A program made the position numbers and the translations under genes. A DNA stretch of 64,000 nucleotides. Origin: Natrinema sp. DC36 (GTDB lineage: Archaea; Halobacteriota; Halobacteria; Halobacteriales; Natrialbaceae). Below are positions 8,623 to 18,373 of this stretch, piece by piece. The notes beneath the pieces were generated by a model, which saw nothing but the letters and a program-made list of their open reading frames with translations, searched no databases and was not told where the DNA came from. How positions within the stretch are numbered: the first letter of the stretch is position 1; each line of letters begins with the position of its first letter. Location of the stretch: contig NZ_CP084475.1 of the NCBI RefSeq assembly GCF_020405225.1, forward strand, positions 97,990 through 161,989. Direction: 5' to 3'.

Positions 8623-10896
8623 TCAGCGCCCGCCGAACAGCCGCTCCCGCAGTGACCGCGACGACGGTCGCTCCGAGAGCAGCACGGGCGTGTCGAGATT
8701 CTCGATTGTGTCGAACGCGAGCGATCCACGGACGATCCGCGAGAGGAGTCCGCGCTCCGTCGCGCCGACGATCACGAGGCTGTACTCCTCGCCGACCCGG
8801 CCGATCGTTTCTTCTACGTCACCTGCCTCGATGCGCAGCTCCGAGTCACCGAGGTCGTGTCCATCAGCCCAGCCGGAGAGGAACTCTCGTCCGGACTCTT
8901 CTTCGCTGGGATCGACGACATACAGTAGCGAGAGATCGACGCCGACGGTGTCACGGAGCGCACGGGCGACCTCAGCAGAGAGGTCCGAGGAGGGACCGCC
9001 GGCTGTCGGCACGAGCACGTCCGAGAGGTCCAGTTTCTGACCGTCCAAGATGAGGAAGTCACACGGGAGATCATGAGTCAGCTCGTCCAGCGAACCCTCG
9101 ACGCGCCCGCCAGCGAACCGTGTTCCACCATAGCCCATCACGACGGTGTCGACGTCGTTTGCCCGTGCCGCGTCGAACACCTCCTCGATCCCACGGTGCG
9201 AGAGGATCGTCTTCGTCTCGATCGGGACGTCGAACGCCTCTGCGTCCGCGGCTGCCTCGGCTAGCAACTCCTCAGAGGACTGGTCAAGGTCGGTACGGTT
9301 CTCGGCAGCTGTCTCCAGTGATGTCTGGTCCGGGACAGTGATGATGTGGGTCGCCAGTATGTGACCGCCCTTGTGTTGGGCGAGCGCGCCGGCGAGTGTG
9401 ATGAGCGCACTCTCGGTCCGTGGGTTCGCCACAGCAACCATGATCGTCGGCCCCTCGTTTCCGGTTCCGCTTGGTGCGACTGCGTCTGCGGCGCCGACGA
9501 CCTGATCAGGGAAATCTGCTTCTCGGCTCCGGATAAACTCCGAGAGTACGCCCTGTTTATCAGTCTTGTCCCGGGCGTAGATGAAGTACCACGCCACGGC
9601 CGCAACAACGAAACCGGCCGACAGTGCAATCTCGATCCCGTCCATGAACGCGACGAGCCCGAGCGACAGGATCGCGCCGAGTATCGGTGTGATCGGGTAC
9701 AGCGGGACGTTGAAGTCCGGGTCGTACTCCGGAGTGTCGGCCTCGCGGAAGACGATGAGCGCCACGTTCATTAGCGCGTATACGATGAGGTGGAGGACGC
9801 TGGCCGCCTTCGCGAGCACCTCGATCTCTTGGCCCAACAGCGCGATGAAGACGATGATGAGCGCCCCGGTCACGAGGATCGACCGGTACGGCGTCGCGTA
9901 GTTCGGGTGGATCTCGTTGAGCCAGTTGGTGACGATCTTGTCCCGTCCCATCGCGAAGTTGATCCGGGCCGACGCGAGGATCGACGCGTTCGCCGACGAT
10001 GCGGTCGCGAGGAGCGCGCCCACGGTCATCACGGCGGCGGCGATTCCCGCAACTCCAGTCACCGGTCCGATCGATTCAGGGAAGGCGACCCGCGCGGCCT
10101 GCACGACCGGCGCGTCTTGGCTGAGCTCTGGCCACGGGACGACGCCGAGCATCGTGGTCACAAGGATCGCGTAGATCACCGTGACGATGGCGACGCTCCC
10201 GATAATGGCGATCGGGAGATTCCGGCCGGGGTCCTTCAGCTCCTCAGCGACGGTCGCGATCTTCGCATATCCGAGGAAGGAAACGAATACGAGCGCGGTC
10301 CCCGGGAGGATCGCGCCGTAGCCCGCCGGAGCAAGCCCGCCTTTGCTCTCGGCGAGCGTCGCGTAGTCGAACGAGAGGAAACCGGCGACGGAGAATGCGG
10401 CAAGGATCGATAGCAGAAGGAAGACGATCACTGTCTGGACCCCGCCAGTCTCCTTCGCGCCGATGTAGTTGACTGCGACGAAGATAGCCCCAGCGACAAG
10501 CGCCCCCAACTGGATCGGATTGAGAAACGCGATCGACGGGAGACCGACGAATACGGTGAGATACTGGCCGAATCCAATACAGTAGAACGCGGAAGCGAAC
10601 GCAAGCCCCATCCAGTCGCCCATCCCCGCGATCGACCCGAACATCGGGCCAAGCGACTTGTTGATGTAGTAGTAACCGCCTCCAGCCTTCGGCATCGCCG
10701 TACCGAGCTCGGAGACGGAAAGCGCGTTCACCATTGCAATCAGCCCGCCGACAACGAACGAGACGACGACGACAGGCCCTGCTGCGTTCGCGGCGACTCC
10801 GGGTAGCACGAAGATGCCGGCGCCGATCATCGTGCCGATGCCGATGGTCATCGCCGAAATTAGCCCGAGGTCCTTCGCAAGCTCGTCGTCGCTCAT
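8623..10896 (-). CDS. APC-family amino-acid permease fused to two UspA domains
   Basis: The protein has 757 residues. Residues 1 to about 450 are an APC-superfamily transporter: the GIGTMIGAGIFVLPG motif of helix 1 (about 17-31), the AxPKAGGGYYY segment after helix 2, and about twelve hydrophobic helices. A linker leads to two UspA domains (about 485-620 and 625-757); the first ends VVMGYGGT and the second GATERGLL. Substrate is unknown; cationic or neutral amino acids are usual. The UspA pair faces the cytoplasm and probably senses nucleotide. The start overlaps the stop of the upstream UspA gene by four bases (ATGA), so the two are translationally coupled. Confidence 0.9.
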   Translation of the reverse strand: MSDDELAKDLGLISAMTIGIGTMIGAGIFVLPGVAANAAGPVVVVSFVVGGLIAMVNALSVSELGTAMPKAGGGYYYINKSLGPMFGSIAGMGDWMGLAFASAFYCIGFGQYLTVFVGLPSIAFLNPIQLGALVAGAIFVAVNYIGAKETGGVQTVIVFLLLSILAAFSVAGFLSFDYATLAESKGGLAPAGYGAILPGTALVFVSFLGYAKIATVAEELKDPGRNLPIAIIGSVAIVTVIYAILVTTMLGVVPWPELSQDAPVVQAARVAFPESIGPVTGVAGIAAAVMTVGALLATASSANASILASARINFAMGRDKIVTNWLNEIHPNYATPYRSILVTGALIIVFIALLGQEIEVLAKAASVLHLIVYALMNVALIVFREADTPEYDPDFNVPLYPITPILGAILSLGLVAFMDGIEIALSAGFVVAAVAWYFIYARDKTDKQGVLSEFIRSREADFPDQVVGAADAVAPSGTGNEGPTIMVAVANPRTESALITLAGALAQHKGGHILATHIITVPDQTSLETAAENRTDLDQSSEELLAEAAADAEAFDVPIETKTILSHRGIEEVFDAARANDVDTVVMGYGGTRFAGGRVEGSLDELTHDLPCDFLILDGQKLDLSDVLVPTAGGPSSDLSAEVARALRDTVGVDLSLLYVVDPSEEESGREFLSGWADGHDLGDSELRIEAGDVEETIGRVGEEYSLVIVGATERGLLSRIVRGSLAFDTIENLDTPVLLSERPSSRSLRERLFGGR

Positions 10897-11330
10897 CCGT
10901 CGCTGTCGGCTCGCGGCAGCGCGATTACAGGACGGTTCGCCTGTGTGACGAGTTTGAGCGAGAGGTCGCCGGAGAGGAACTGCATGAGCCGGTTACCGCC
11001 GCGGGAGCGGTACGCGATGGCGGTCGCGTCGACCTCCTCAGCGGCGTCGAAGATAGCCCCGACGACGTCCCGAGCGTACGTGGTGTGGTCGTCGGCGTCC
11101 GGGAGAACCGAGCGGACGGCAACATAGGATTCCTCGGCGAGTTCCTCGGACTGCTCGACGGGTGTTTTGTCCGGGGCGCCGCCGGCCTTCTCGACGACGT
11201 GGAGCGCGGTGACCCGTTTGGGTTGGTAGGGTTCGAGTTCTCTTGCGGTGGCTCGTGCGTCCTCCTCGTGGGCGACCGGGAGGAGCACGTGTGCCAGGAG
11301 GTCTTGGTCGTCGTCTGTGGTTCGATTCAT
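10893..11330 (-). CDS. UspA-family protein coupled to the permease
   Basis: The protein has 145 residues from the ATG at 11330; an in-frame GTG three codons earlier is less likely. It is a single UspA-like domain: HVLLPVAHEED at the start, AYRSRGGNRLMQFLSG and RPVIALPRAD at the end. The ATP-binding glycines are reduced compared with canonical UspA, so nucleotide binding is uncertain. Its last codon overlaps the permease start, so it is very likely a regulatory subunit for the transporter. The Lrp-type regulator at 11634 is transcribed divergently. Confidence 0.85.
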   Translation of the reverse strand: MNRTTDDDQDLLAHVLLPVAHEEDARATARELEPYQPKRVTALHVVEKAGGAPDKTPVEQSEELAEESYVAVRSVLPDADDHTTYARDVVGAIFDAAEEVDATAIAYRSRGGNRLMQFLSGDLSLKLVTQANRPVIALPRADSDG

Positions 11331-11454
11331 ACCCGCCACTATCTGCTCGCCTGCATTAAAACCCCACTCTCCGAAGCTATACTTATAAGTAGATTTGTGT
11401 AGGCGGAATATAGTCGAAGTATTTCGTCGGCTAAGCCAATTCCTCTCGGGACAG

Positions 11455-11559
11455 ATGGCGACAGTTCACGAGTGTCGGAACTGTGGGACAACGCTGAACA
11501 AGCCGATAGCAGAGTGCCCTGCTTGTGGCTCTACCGAAACCGCGTTCTACGAACTGTAG
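11455..11559 (+). CDS. 34-residue zinc-ribbon protein
   Basis: From the ATG at 11455 the frame reads MATVHECRNCGTTLNKP followed by ECPACGSTETAFYEL. Two CxxC knuckles 13 residues apart form a minimal rubredoxin-like zinc site. Short proteins of this kind are widespread in haloarchaea, often near transport or regulator genes. It lies in the divergent space between the UspA/permease operon and the regulator gene; its partner is unknown. Confidence 0.6.
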   Translation: MATVHECRNCGTTLNKPIAECPACGSTETAFYEL

Positions 11560-11633
11560 CGCTGCGGAACTCAGCTGCATCCCGTTGAACGATAGAAAGG
11601 TCAATTGTGGTTGCGAACGAACAACCAACAACA

Positions 11634-12392
11634 ATGGATTATCGTCTTGACGAAATCGATCGGTTGGCGCTGTACTATCTCGGGTCGGACGCGCGGAACA
11701 CAACGGCGACCGAAATCGCCGAGCAAGTGAACGTGTCGGCGGGAACCGTACGGAATCGCCTCAATCAGCTCGAACAGCACGGCATCCTTTGTGGCTATCC
11801 CGCACACATCGACTATGAGCGCGCGGACGGCCTCCTCACCGGCCTCTTCGTCTGTAGCGCCAGCGTCTCCGAACGCGACCGCCTTACAAGGAAAATTCTC
11901 GATATCTCTGGCGTTGTCAACGTCCGCAACGTCATGTCCGGCGACGACGGCCTCCATGTGAAAGCCATCGGCGAGGACACCACGTCGCTACAGCGCATCG
12001 CCAGCGAGATCGAGGACCTCGGCATCGCCATCGAGGACGAGAGCCTCATTAAGGAAGAGTACCACCAACCCTACCAGCCCTACGGTCCGACGGATGCCAC
12101 GCACTCCCAGCCGGCGACGAACGTGTTGAGCCTCGTCGGTGACGCACAGGTTGTAGACTTGACCGTCACCGAGGACGCGCCAGTCGCCGGTAAAACGCTG
12201 GCGGAGGCGAAAGAGCAGGGGTTGCTCGGCGAGGACGTGCTAGTAGTCGCCATCGAACGCGGAGAGGAAGTCGTGTCAGTAAACGGCCGTACCGAGATTC
12301 GACCCGGAGACCTCGTCTCCTTATTCTCCCCGGTCGGTATCCGAAACGACACCTTCGACGGGTTCGGCGGCACTGCAGCGAAGCGAGTGTAG
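11634..12392 (+). CDS. Lrp/AsnC-type regulator with C-terminal RCK_C domain
   Basis: The protein has 252 residues from the ATG at 11634; a GTG nine codons upstream is possible. Residues about 1-50 are an AsnC winged helix (DEIDRLALYYL, then TATEIAEQVNVSAGTVRNRL). About 60-135 is a degraded RAM-like sensor domain. About 160-245 is a TrkA-C (RCK_C) ligand domain (VVDLTVTEDAPVAGKTLAEA and RPGDLVSLFSP). This architecture is common next to haloarchaeal permease-UspA modules. It probably controls the divergent 8623-11330 operon, with the RCK_C domain sensing a small ligand; that role is inferred from position. Confidence 0.8.
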   Translation: MDYRLDEIDRLALYYLGSDARNTTATEIAEQVNVSAGTVRNRLNQLEQHGILCGYPAHIDYERADGLLTGLFVCSASVSERDRLTRKILDISGVVNVRNVMSGDDGLHVKAIGEDTTSLQRIASEIEDLGIAIEDESLIKEEYHQPYQPYGPTDATHSQPATNVLSLVGDAQVVDLTVTEDAPVAGKTLAEAKEQGLLGEDVLVVAIERGEEVVSVNGRTEIRPGDLVSLFSPVGIRNDTFDGFGGTAAKRV

Positions 12393-12399
12393 GTCGTAT

Positions 12400-12818
12400 T
12401 TGTGGTGCGCCCAGTATGTTGTTGACCACGCCTTCCAGAGTGAGTGCGTCACCAGCAAAATCACGCTGGACGGCGAAACCTACAAAGACGTACGAGAGGC
12501 CATGGACGGCTTCAACGGTGGACTGATGCAAGCCGCCCGGAGCATGGCCACCGAAGCCTGCAAGAGCGTTGTTGTAGAAGCGAGATGTTCCCTCGAGAGC
12601 CACCCGTCGACGGACGAACTCGTCACTTCGTCCATCCACGTAATGCTGACTCATGTGATGGAGAGGGTGAATCAGACGGTCATCGGAAGATAAAATCGCT
12701 GGCAATCTCGAAACTTCGCTAAGAGTTCGACGGGGAGTTCGCTCGGGACGCCCCGGAGATCCACCTCAACATCTCGCATACGCGCACGGATGCAGAGTTC
12801 CTCCAACAACTGTTGTAG
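12400..12818 (+). pseudogene. Unrecognised conserved gene, frameshifted
   Basis: The first part (12400-12690) reads ITLDGETYKDVREAMDGFNG, then SLESHPSTDELVTSSIHVM. Near 12690 the frame slips, a TAA follows at 12720, and then the same text continues as EFDGEFARDAPEIHLNISHT and DAEFLQQLL before the true stop at 12816. The composition is clearly that of a haloarchaeal coding gene. I do not recognise the family. One frameshift and one nonsense codon make it inactive. Confidence 0.5.
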
Positions 12819-12871
12819 ATAGATACTACTGTGTGTTCTACGATCAAAAAGACTACGAGCCAGGAATTGAG

Positions 12872-13822
12872 TTAGTCAGCAGCGCCTCGCTCAGAAGAAG
12901 GCTCAGCATCGATATTCTGTGACCGGTCAACGGTAACCCGCGCACTCCCGCTCGTTTCGTCGAAAACGAGGTGTGTATGTGGATACGCTATTTCGACATC
13001 AGCCTCGTCAAGTTCATCCCAGATACTTTCGTGTACCTTCGACCGCATCTCGATCGGGAGATATGGCTTTTCTACCCAGAAATAGAGGTCAATGCGGATT
13101 CCGTGATCACCGAATTCACTAATGAACGCCTTGGGTTCAGCAGGATATTTTGTGCCACCGAGTCGGATTGCTGGACCGCCCTCAATTACGCCATCAATGT
13201 GTCTAACAGTACGTTCTAACAGTTGGCGTGCTTCCGCAAGATCGCCTTCGTATGTCACCGTAAATTCAATCGAGACACGTGTCCGTTCGTCGTTCGCAGA
13301 GTAATTGATCACATCACGGTCATATATTGTTGAATTGGGAATGACGAGGAACGTATTTTCTAGTGTTAAAATTTTCGTGTATCGAAGAGTGATTTCCTCT
13401 ACATACCCGCGTTTATCTTCATCAACGATCTCAATCATGTCATCGATCTCGTAGGGACGATTGACGAGGATCAAGAACCCGGCAACGAAATCGGTAGCAA
13501 TCGGTGCTAGGACAACAGCCAGGACAGCAGAAAGAACGGTGACTGAGAATAAGAGCCCTGTGACTTCAACTCTGAGGATTCCCAGCACAAAAAAGAGGGC
13601 AACAACCATCGTTCCAGCACGAAACATCCGAAGCAAAATCTCCGCGACGCTTCGCCGCCGAACGCGGCGAACTACGTTCGGACGAATCACCCGTGTGAGG
13701 AGTCTAGAACCGTACCAAGCAAGTATTAAGACAACGAATGCAATAAGCCAGTTTCCACCCAGAAGCTGACTCAATTCGTCGGTCCACCGTATCTGAGCGC
13801 TTCGATCAAATAATGCGATCAT
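12872..13822 (-). CDS. mscS: MscS-family mechanosensitive channel
   Basis: The 316-residue protein has three predicted membrane helices (about 24-42, 68-85 and 88-120); the last carries the MscS pore-helix pattern SVTVLSAVLAVVLAPIATDF. The beta domain follows with VNRPYEIDDMIEI, EDKRGYVEEITLRYT and VIPNSTIYDRDVINY, all family hallmarks. The C-terminal alpha/beta domain extends to about 280, then an acidic tail. Such channels open on membrane tension to release solutes during hypo-osmotic shock. Length is typical. It is not obviously linked to its neighbours. Confidence 0.9.
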   Translation of the reverse strand: MIALFDRSAQIRWTDELSQLLGGNWLIAFVVLILAWYGSRLLTRVIRPNVVRRVRRRSVAEILLRMFRAGTMVVALFFVLGILRVEVTGLLFSVTVLSAVLAVVLAPIATDFVAGFLILVNRPYEIDDMIEIVDEDKRGYVEEITLRYTKILTLENTFLVIPNSTIYDRDVINYSANDERTRVSIEFTVTYEGDLAEARQLLERTVRHIDGVIEGGPAIRLGGTKYPAEPKAFISEFGDHGIRIDLYFWVEKPYLPIEMRSKVHESIWDELDEADVEIAYPHTHLVFDETSGSARVTVDRSQNIDAEPSSERGAAD

Positions 13823-13901
13823 AGGGCACTATTCAACAGAAACGGAGTAAAGTGATGTGCCCGAAATCACAACCCTACAGGCAGCCAATGGTCGGCACTG
13901 C

Positions 13902-14032
13902 TAAGAGCTAAAAGTCGTGACGACACAATCAATCTCGCCAGCCTTGTTGAAGAGGGGTGTTGCATTGACCGAGAACCAGCGTGAATCGCCATTAGGAGTT
14001 CAACTGAAGAATTTTATCGTATACCGATTCGC
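13902..14032 (-). pseudogene. PAS-domain fragment
   Basis: Reading leftward: RYTIKFFS, a TGA where PAS proteins normally have Trp, then TPNGDSRWFSVNATPLFN and GEIDCVVTTFSS before a stop. This is the last half of a PAS sensor domain. Both flanks are non-coding, so it is a relic of a deleted signalling gene. Confidence 0.6.
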
Positions 14033-14267
14033 CTATTTTGAGCGTTCGAGCGAAGGGATGAGTGTCGATTAGGAACTCGTGACTATCTTCGTCATTAATC
14101 AAAAATGGAACGGTACCCAAAGGCAAAATGTGAACCCGTCCCAGAAAGAACCTAAACTAGACAAAATAGGTTCATGATCACGAGGCCGTCGTGTTTGATG
14201 ACCGAAAACTACCATATACGCCCGCTATTGACAGTATTACGATCAGGACACCAGTCACTATATTGAC

Positions 14268-14567
14268 CTAAATTACTAGATCTATAGATATTCCGAAGAC
14301 GAATGGTGATGCCACCATCCAGAATCCAAGAAGAATGAGTACCACTGCAATGATGGCGCTAGGTGAGTGCTGTTCTCCAGATCGAAATGCGTGGAACGAG
14401 GCTATGAACGCGATCACGGCGCCAGCGATGACGTTATGCAATCCCATGTTTCCAGTGATCGTAAAGACAACTGACGAAAATAGTACAAAGATGCCGATTG
14501 CTGCTGTGAGCCCTGCTGTTCGCTCAACTAATACCGAAGCGTCATCGACGGACCTATTTCCACTCAT
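14268..14567 (-). CDS. SPW-repeat membrane protein
   Basis: The 99-residue protein has three membrane helices (about 18-37, 43-60 and 69-95). The last contains GFWMVASPFVFG, the SPW-repeat signature. A first, weaker repeat lies around FVLFSSVVFTITG. SPW proteins are small bacterial and archaeal membrane proteins of unknown role. The gene is isolated. Confidence 0.75.
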   Translation of the reverse strand: MSGNRSVDDASVLVERTAGLTAAIGIFVLFSSVVFTITGNMGLHNVIAGAVIAFIASFHAFRSGEQHSPSAIIAVVLILLGFWMVASPFVFGISIDLVI

Positions 14568-15155
14568 AACTCGTAACTAAAAGTTGCAAAATATTTGAGA
14601 ATGTCGGTTTCGCATTTAAATTGTCCTGTCGAAATATGCTCGTTAGTTCAAAGACTTGAATATAATTGCATCTTTCTCATCCATTCCAACTATTAGTTCG
14701 AAATAGTCCTGTTGATCAAATTATTGCCAATTTCAACAAGACAAGCAATAAGTTCGAGTCGGTGGGTCTACTGAACGGCTGGGAATCAGTTCCGTGAGTG
14801 TATCAGAGATGCAAAGAATATAGCTAACATCTTACACCTCGAGGACGGAGTCAACAGCACCGACATCTGGTGATTTTGGGAGGGCGGACGTTCAGATGAT
14901 AGATTATCAGTGGGACGAAAGAATCTGAACAATATTACTCTGAGATCGTTGAGACGACCCCATTCTCTGTGACTGTAGCAATCTCTGTAGAGGCCATGTC
15001 CTCTCCAAATATCGAGAAGAGTATGAGACGTTCAGCTAATCTCACTAAATGAGGGTGCCGATTTGCAGACCTAGGGTAGTAATCACCCTAAGATAAGTTG
15101 GGGGACTCTATTCAAACAATCATAGTTTTTATATTCAGATCACTATTCTAGCTGT
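14568..15155. other. Long AT-rich intergenic region, no gene seen
   Basis: Nearly 590 bases with stops in every frame. It is AT-richer than coding DNA and contains no clear hairpin, repeat or tRNA. A TATA-like run (TTTTTATATTC, about 15125-15136) probably serves the gene at 15156. Confidence 0.45.
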
Positions 15156-15374
15156 ATGAGCTTTCAATCATTCGTGGGTGGAACAGTGAGAATTGTCCTT
15201 GGTTGGATTATATTCTTCCTCATCAGTCTTGCATCGATATGGTTGTTTACGGCTGGCTATATGAGTGCTGGTGTGATCGTCTTTATTATCGCGTTATTCT
15301 GCGGTGTGTATGCTGAACACCACCGGGGGAAGCAGGGCCAACGAGTCCGTGACGGTGGAAACACGTATCGTTGA
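15156..15374 (+). CDS. Small two-helix membrane protein
   Basis: The protein has 72 residues with two helices (about 10-32 and 34-52) and a basic, polar tail (HHRGKQGQRVRDGG) that should face the cytoplasm. The ATG at 15156 lies about 25 bases after a TATA-like element, which fits a leaderless transcript. No family is recognised. Confidence 0.55.
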   Translation: MSFQSFVGGTVRIVLGWIIFFLISLASIWLFTAGYMSAGVIVFIIALFCGVYAEHHRGKQGQRVRDGGNTYR

Positions 15375-15580
15375 CTCTCAAGTCTTGGTGAGCGCCGCGA
15401 CGTATTTTCATCATCATACTCAAGGGACGCCGTCCCCGTAGCCCACTTGTATTTTGTTCACCTCAGATAACAACTGTTCTTTGAACAAGGATTGTCGTCG
15501 ACTCAGTTATCGTAGTAACAGGGTATGCCGATAGAGAGGTGCTATCGTCATCTAATGTAAATTCCGTCAACTGGCACTGT

Positions 15581-16319
15581 CTAGTTTAGCACCTCGGCTG
15601 GAGTCTGTCCGTTGAGTGATTGGTGCGGTCGTTGTGTGTTATAGTAGTGTACAAACTGTTCAAACCATTCTCTGACGCTCGCCCGACTGACCACCCACGA
15701 GTTATGGAAGCGGTCAACTCGCATCCTGAAGGTATGAAACCATTTTTCGATCAAGTTTCGATCGACGTAGTCAAGCTGACCGCTCAACCCTAATCGAGAG
15801 AAGGCAGTCAGATAGCCGTAGCCATCGACGAGAAACACCGTCTCGGAGAGATCGTGTTTCTCGGTTAATCGATACAGAAATGCAGCGGCTGGATCGGTGC
15901 CTCGTCGTCCGAACACTGCTACATCAAGAATTAGTCGTGAGTCTAAGTCTATTGCATCGTATACCCAAGGCCAGTCGCCGTTGATCTTGACAGCAGTTTC
16001 ATCAATGGCGACCCGCGACAGCTGCGCCGTCCTCAGAACGCTTCGCGTTCTGATGGGCTGCACGAGAGCTTCGCTCTCGTGGACGTCGGCGGGTCTGGCA
16101 CGCTGTCAGCCAGCCGATGTACCAGTGCCAGATTGCTTGATGAGAGCGTTCCACACCGATTAAGCGAAGAATCGCTTGTGTCTCTCGGAGCGAACAACCG
16201 GTCGCGTGGAGCCGAACGGCGAACACCCTGACGGGCGTCGCCGTCCGCTCACGCTCCCAAGATTCTTCTAAATCCGTCGCGTAAGACTCGCTGAGCAGGT
16301 CTGCGAGCTGCATGTCCAA
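15581..16319 (-). pseudogene. IS6-family transposase interrupted by a hairpin insertion
   Basis: The N-terminal part (16319 leftwards: LADLLSESYATDLEESWERE, then SLRETQAILRLIGVERSHQA) and the catalytic part (RVAIDETAVKING, DVAVFGRRGTDPAAAF, DRNLIEKWFHTFRMR) match the transposase at 58034-58711. They are separated by an insertion at about 16028-16085 that shifts the frame. DDE residues are present (D of DETAV, D of FLVDGYG, E of NLIEKWF), but the protein cannot be made whole. Confidence 0.85.
16028..16085. repeat. Double-hairpin insertion in the IS6 transposase gene
   Basis: Two perfect 9-bp stems, each with a TTC loop: 16033-16041 pairs with 16045-16053, and 16061-16069 pairs with 16073-16081. 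A seven-base spacer separates them. Neither is present in the sister IS6 copy at 58 kb, so this is a mobile or slipped-in palindromic unit. Confidence 0.65.
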
Positions 16320-16467
16320 ACCAACTCCACGACCTGCTCGCTTCTCAAACTGCGCTAACTAGACAGTGCCGATTTATCGAACCTGTTTTTCTGATTGACT
16401 CAGTGGTATGACGTATACTTTAAATGGAGATCGTACATAATGGCAAAAAGAAATTGCAAGATAGCTA

Positions 16468-17826
16468 TCAGTGACTCGCTAAAACGGTGGCAACGACGTA
16501 CGTACTCCCAGCCATCAGTGCAAAGTGCGGCGCAAACGCTTTTACTGCTAATTTTTTCGAGTCAGTCATTGTCCGTGCGATTTGCCACGCGATCACCGCA
16601 CTCCAAAGAACCGCGAGCCATAGCCATCCGGTGACGAAAAAGTTGTTCCAGGCCGATACAATCGCGGGACTCGCCCCCGTCGGCAGGGAAAGCGGTATCC
16701 CCAGTCCGCGCGCGAACACGTTCAGCATCTGTCCGCCCGACTCCAGTAGTCCGCCGATAGCGTGACTACCGAGCGTGAACATGATCCCTAGGGGTGCGTA
16801 CGCGAGGCCGAACTTCGTGAACGATGTCGTCCAGTCGATACCGCTCCAACTGCTCGCTAAGCGATTGACGGCAGTGAACGCCAGAATCGTCACAAGAATA
16901 CTTACGGCGTAGGCCGCGGTCGGGGCGAGGACGCCGGGAAGGTTCCCGATGACCGTCGTTTCTTCGACGGGACCGCCGAGCACGTGATCGATCGGGAAAA
17001 CGGCCCAGATGATAAGTGCGACGAGTGCCTCGTCAACGAGCGGGATGCGCTCGGTGAGGACCTTTGCGCCCGGCCAGCGGAACCGTAGCTCGACATCTTC
17101 GTCGGGTTGTTCTGTCGTACACTTCATGCAGGCGGTGCACCGGCGATCGGTACTGAGGAAGTCACTCTTGTATTCGAGTGTCGCACACTGGACGCCGGTC
17201 TCGGTGTTCTGTGCGATTTCCAGCGGCGAGAATTTCGAGGTGACGCTCATGACGCCCGTAGCGGGGCAGACGTACCGACAGAACGCCTGCCGTTGGTAGA
17301 CGAGGCTGACGGCGACGGCGACGCCAAGAATGGTAAGCCAATACACGGGGATGAGACGAGGCGAGTACGCGACGCCAGCTTTGTACATCGGCCACCGCGC
17401 CATGGCGAACGAAAGCGCCGTCAGCGACAGAACGGACAGCGGTATCCCCAGCACAACCCACTTCCGCGTATACATTGGAAAGTGACGTTGCAGTCCGAAT
17501 CGCTGGGTAAACCGAACGATCGCTCCCATCGGACAGAAGTAGCACCAGATTCGACCGAGAAAGACGAGGCTGAGAAGCATAACTGGAGTCCACCAAAGGC
17601 CGAAGAACGCGACGTTACCGAAGTTAGTTGCTGAATCCGTTGGACCCACCGCGGCCCGATAGATCGCGTAGAAGAAAATCGCAACGGTGACTAGGTTGAC
17701 TGCGTGTTGGACGTTCTTGTTCGTGAATAAGAACCGAATCATTCGGTTGTTCGTAATTGTGATCCCTGTACCGGAGTCATGTTGGTCGGGAGTGGTCTGA
17801 TTTGACCGTTGCTCTTCAGTCGCCAT
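16468..17826 (-). CDS. NosR/NapH-like 4Fe-4S membrane protein
   Basis: The 452-residue protein has about ten hydrophobic helices and three cysteine clusters: GRIWCYFCPMGAIVR (about 93-107), CRYVCPATGVMSV (about 184-196) and CTACMKC (about 231-237). The CxxCP pattern on paired helices is that of NapH/NosR/CcoG polyferredoxin-type proteins, which carry electrons across the membrane to periplasmic or assembly partners. No partner oxidoreductase is next to it, so the pathway is open. The IS6 remnant lies just beyond its 3' end. Confidence 0.75.
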   Translation of the reverse strand: MATEEQRSNQTTPDQHDSGTGITITNNRMIRFLFTNKNVQHAVNLVTVAIFFYAIYRAAVGPTDSATNFGNVAFFGLWWTPVMLLSLVFLGRIWCYFCPMGAIVRFTQRFGLQRHFPMYTRKWVVLGIPLSVLSLTALSFAMARWPMYKAGVAYSPRLIPVYWLTILGVAVAVSLVYQRQAFCRYVCPATGVMSVTSKFSPLEIAQNTETGVQCATLEYKSDFLSTDRRCTACMKCTTEQPDEDVELRFRWPGAKVLTERIPLVDEALVALIIWAVFPIDHVLGGPVEETTVIGNLPGVLAPTAAYAVSILVTILAFTAVNRLASSWSGIDWTTSFTKFGLAYAPLGIMFTLGSHAIGGLLESGGQMLNVFARGLGIPLSLPTGASPAIVSAWNNFFVTGWLWLAVLWSAVIAWQIARTMTDSKKLAVKAFAPHFALMAGSTYVVATVLASH

Positions 17827-18373
17827 AACTGGCCTTCGCCCTCAACAGTCGTTAGTCGCTCTGGTACAGCAGTCGAACCTACAGATTGTGAGTCGGTTAT
17901 CGAGAGACGTTATGTCGACACCGAATTGACCATCGCATTCAGTTTGGTTATCTGAGAATCCGAGTGATGCGAGCCTACATTCTGTCCTTTGACTTTTGGA
18001 TCCAACTGTTGGTGTTCGATGGAAGGACGGATTCGACTGTGAGTCCGAAGGTCTCCTTCCTTCTTAGTAGTCTGCAGAAGTGTAGAACAAATAAGACTTC
18101 AGCAGAGCCATTCAACGACAAATTCACTGTTCTGATCGAGTAGTTATCAGGAGATAATAGCACAATTTCTCTATTTAGAAGGAACCGTGAAACCCGCGGT
18201 AAGTACAGTCCCTATACTTACCGTGGTTTTCGCGGGCTACTCTGAAGAAAGAAGCCGTATTATCAACTACTATTATGGCCAACTTTCCCTGCGCTGATGG
18301 TGGATTGTAGCGACCGATCTCGAGGTTATGAAATCCGTCATAGATCGGAGTACCCCGTTTTCTATTTGTGAGG
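17827..18373. other. Intergenic region with a long imperfect hairpin
   Basis: About 550 bases between two leftward genes. A short open stretch near 17975-18163 has no recognisable homology. A bulged hairpin is listed separately at 18193-18236. Nothing else is supported. Confidence 0.4.
18193..18236. repeat. Bulged hairpin
   Basis: The inner stem GGTAAGTA (18198-18205) pairs with TACTTACC (18215-18222) around a nine-base loop. The outer bases CCCGC (18193-18197) can pair with GCGGG (18232-18236) across an eight-base bulge. It may be an IS end or a regulatory RNA structure for the gene to its left. Confidence 0.4.

Larger units (their letters stand above)
15573..16370. mobile_element. IS6-family element, degenerate copy
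   Basis: The ends are GGCACTGTCTAGTT at 15573 and its inverse AACTAGACAGTGCC ending at 16370. They are the same terminal repeats as the 746-bp copy at 58026-58771. This copy is 798 bp long because a double hairpin of about 57 bp is inserted in the transposase gene. The bases flanking the two ends do not match, so there is no target duplication and the element has been rearranged since insertion. Confidence 0.85.
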
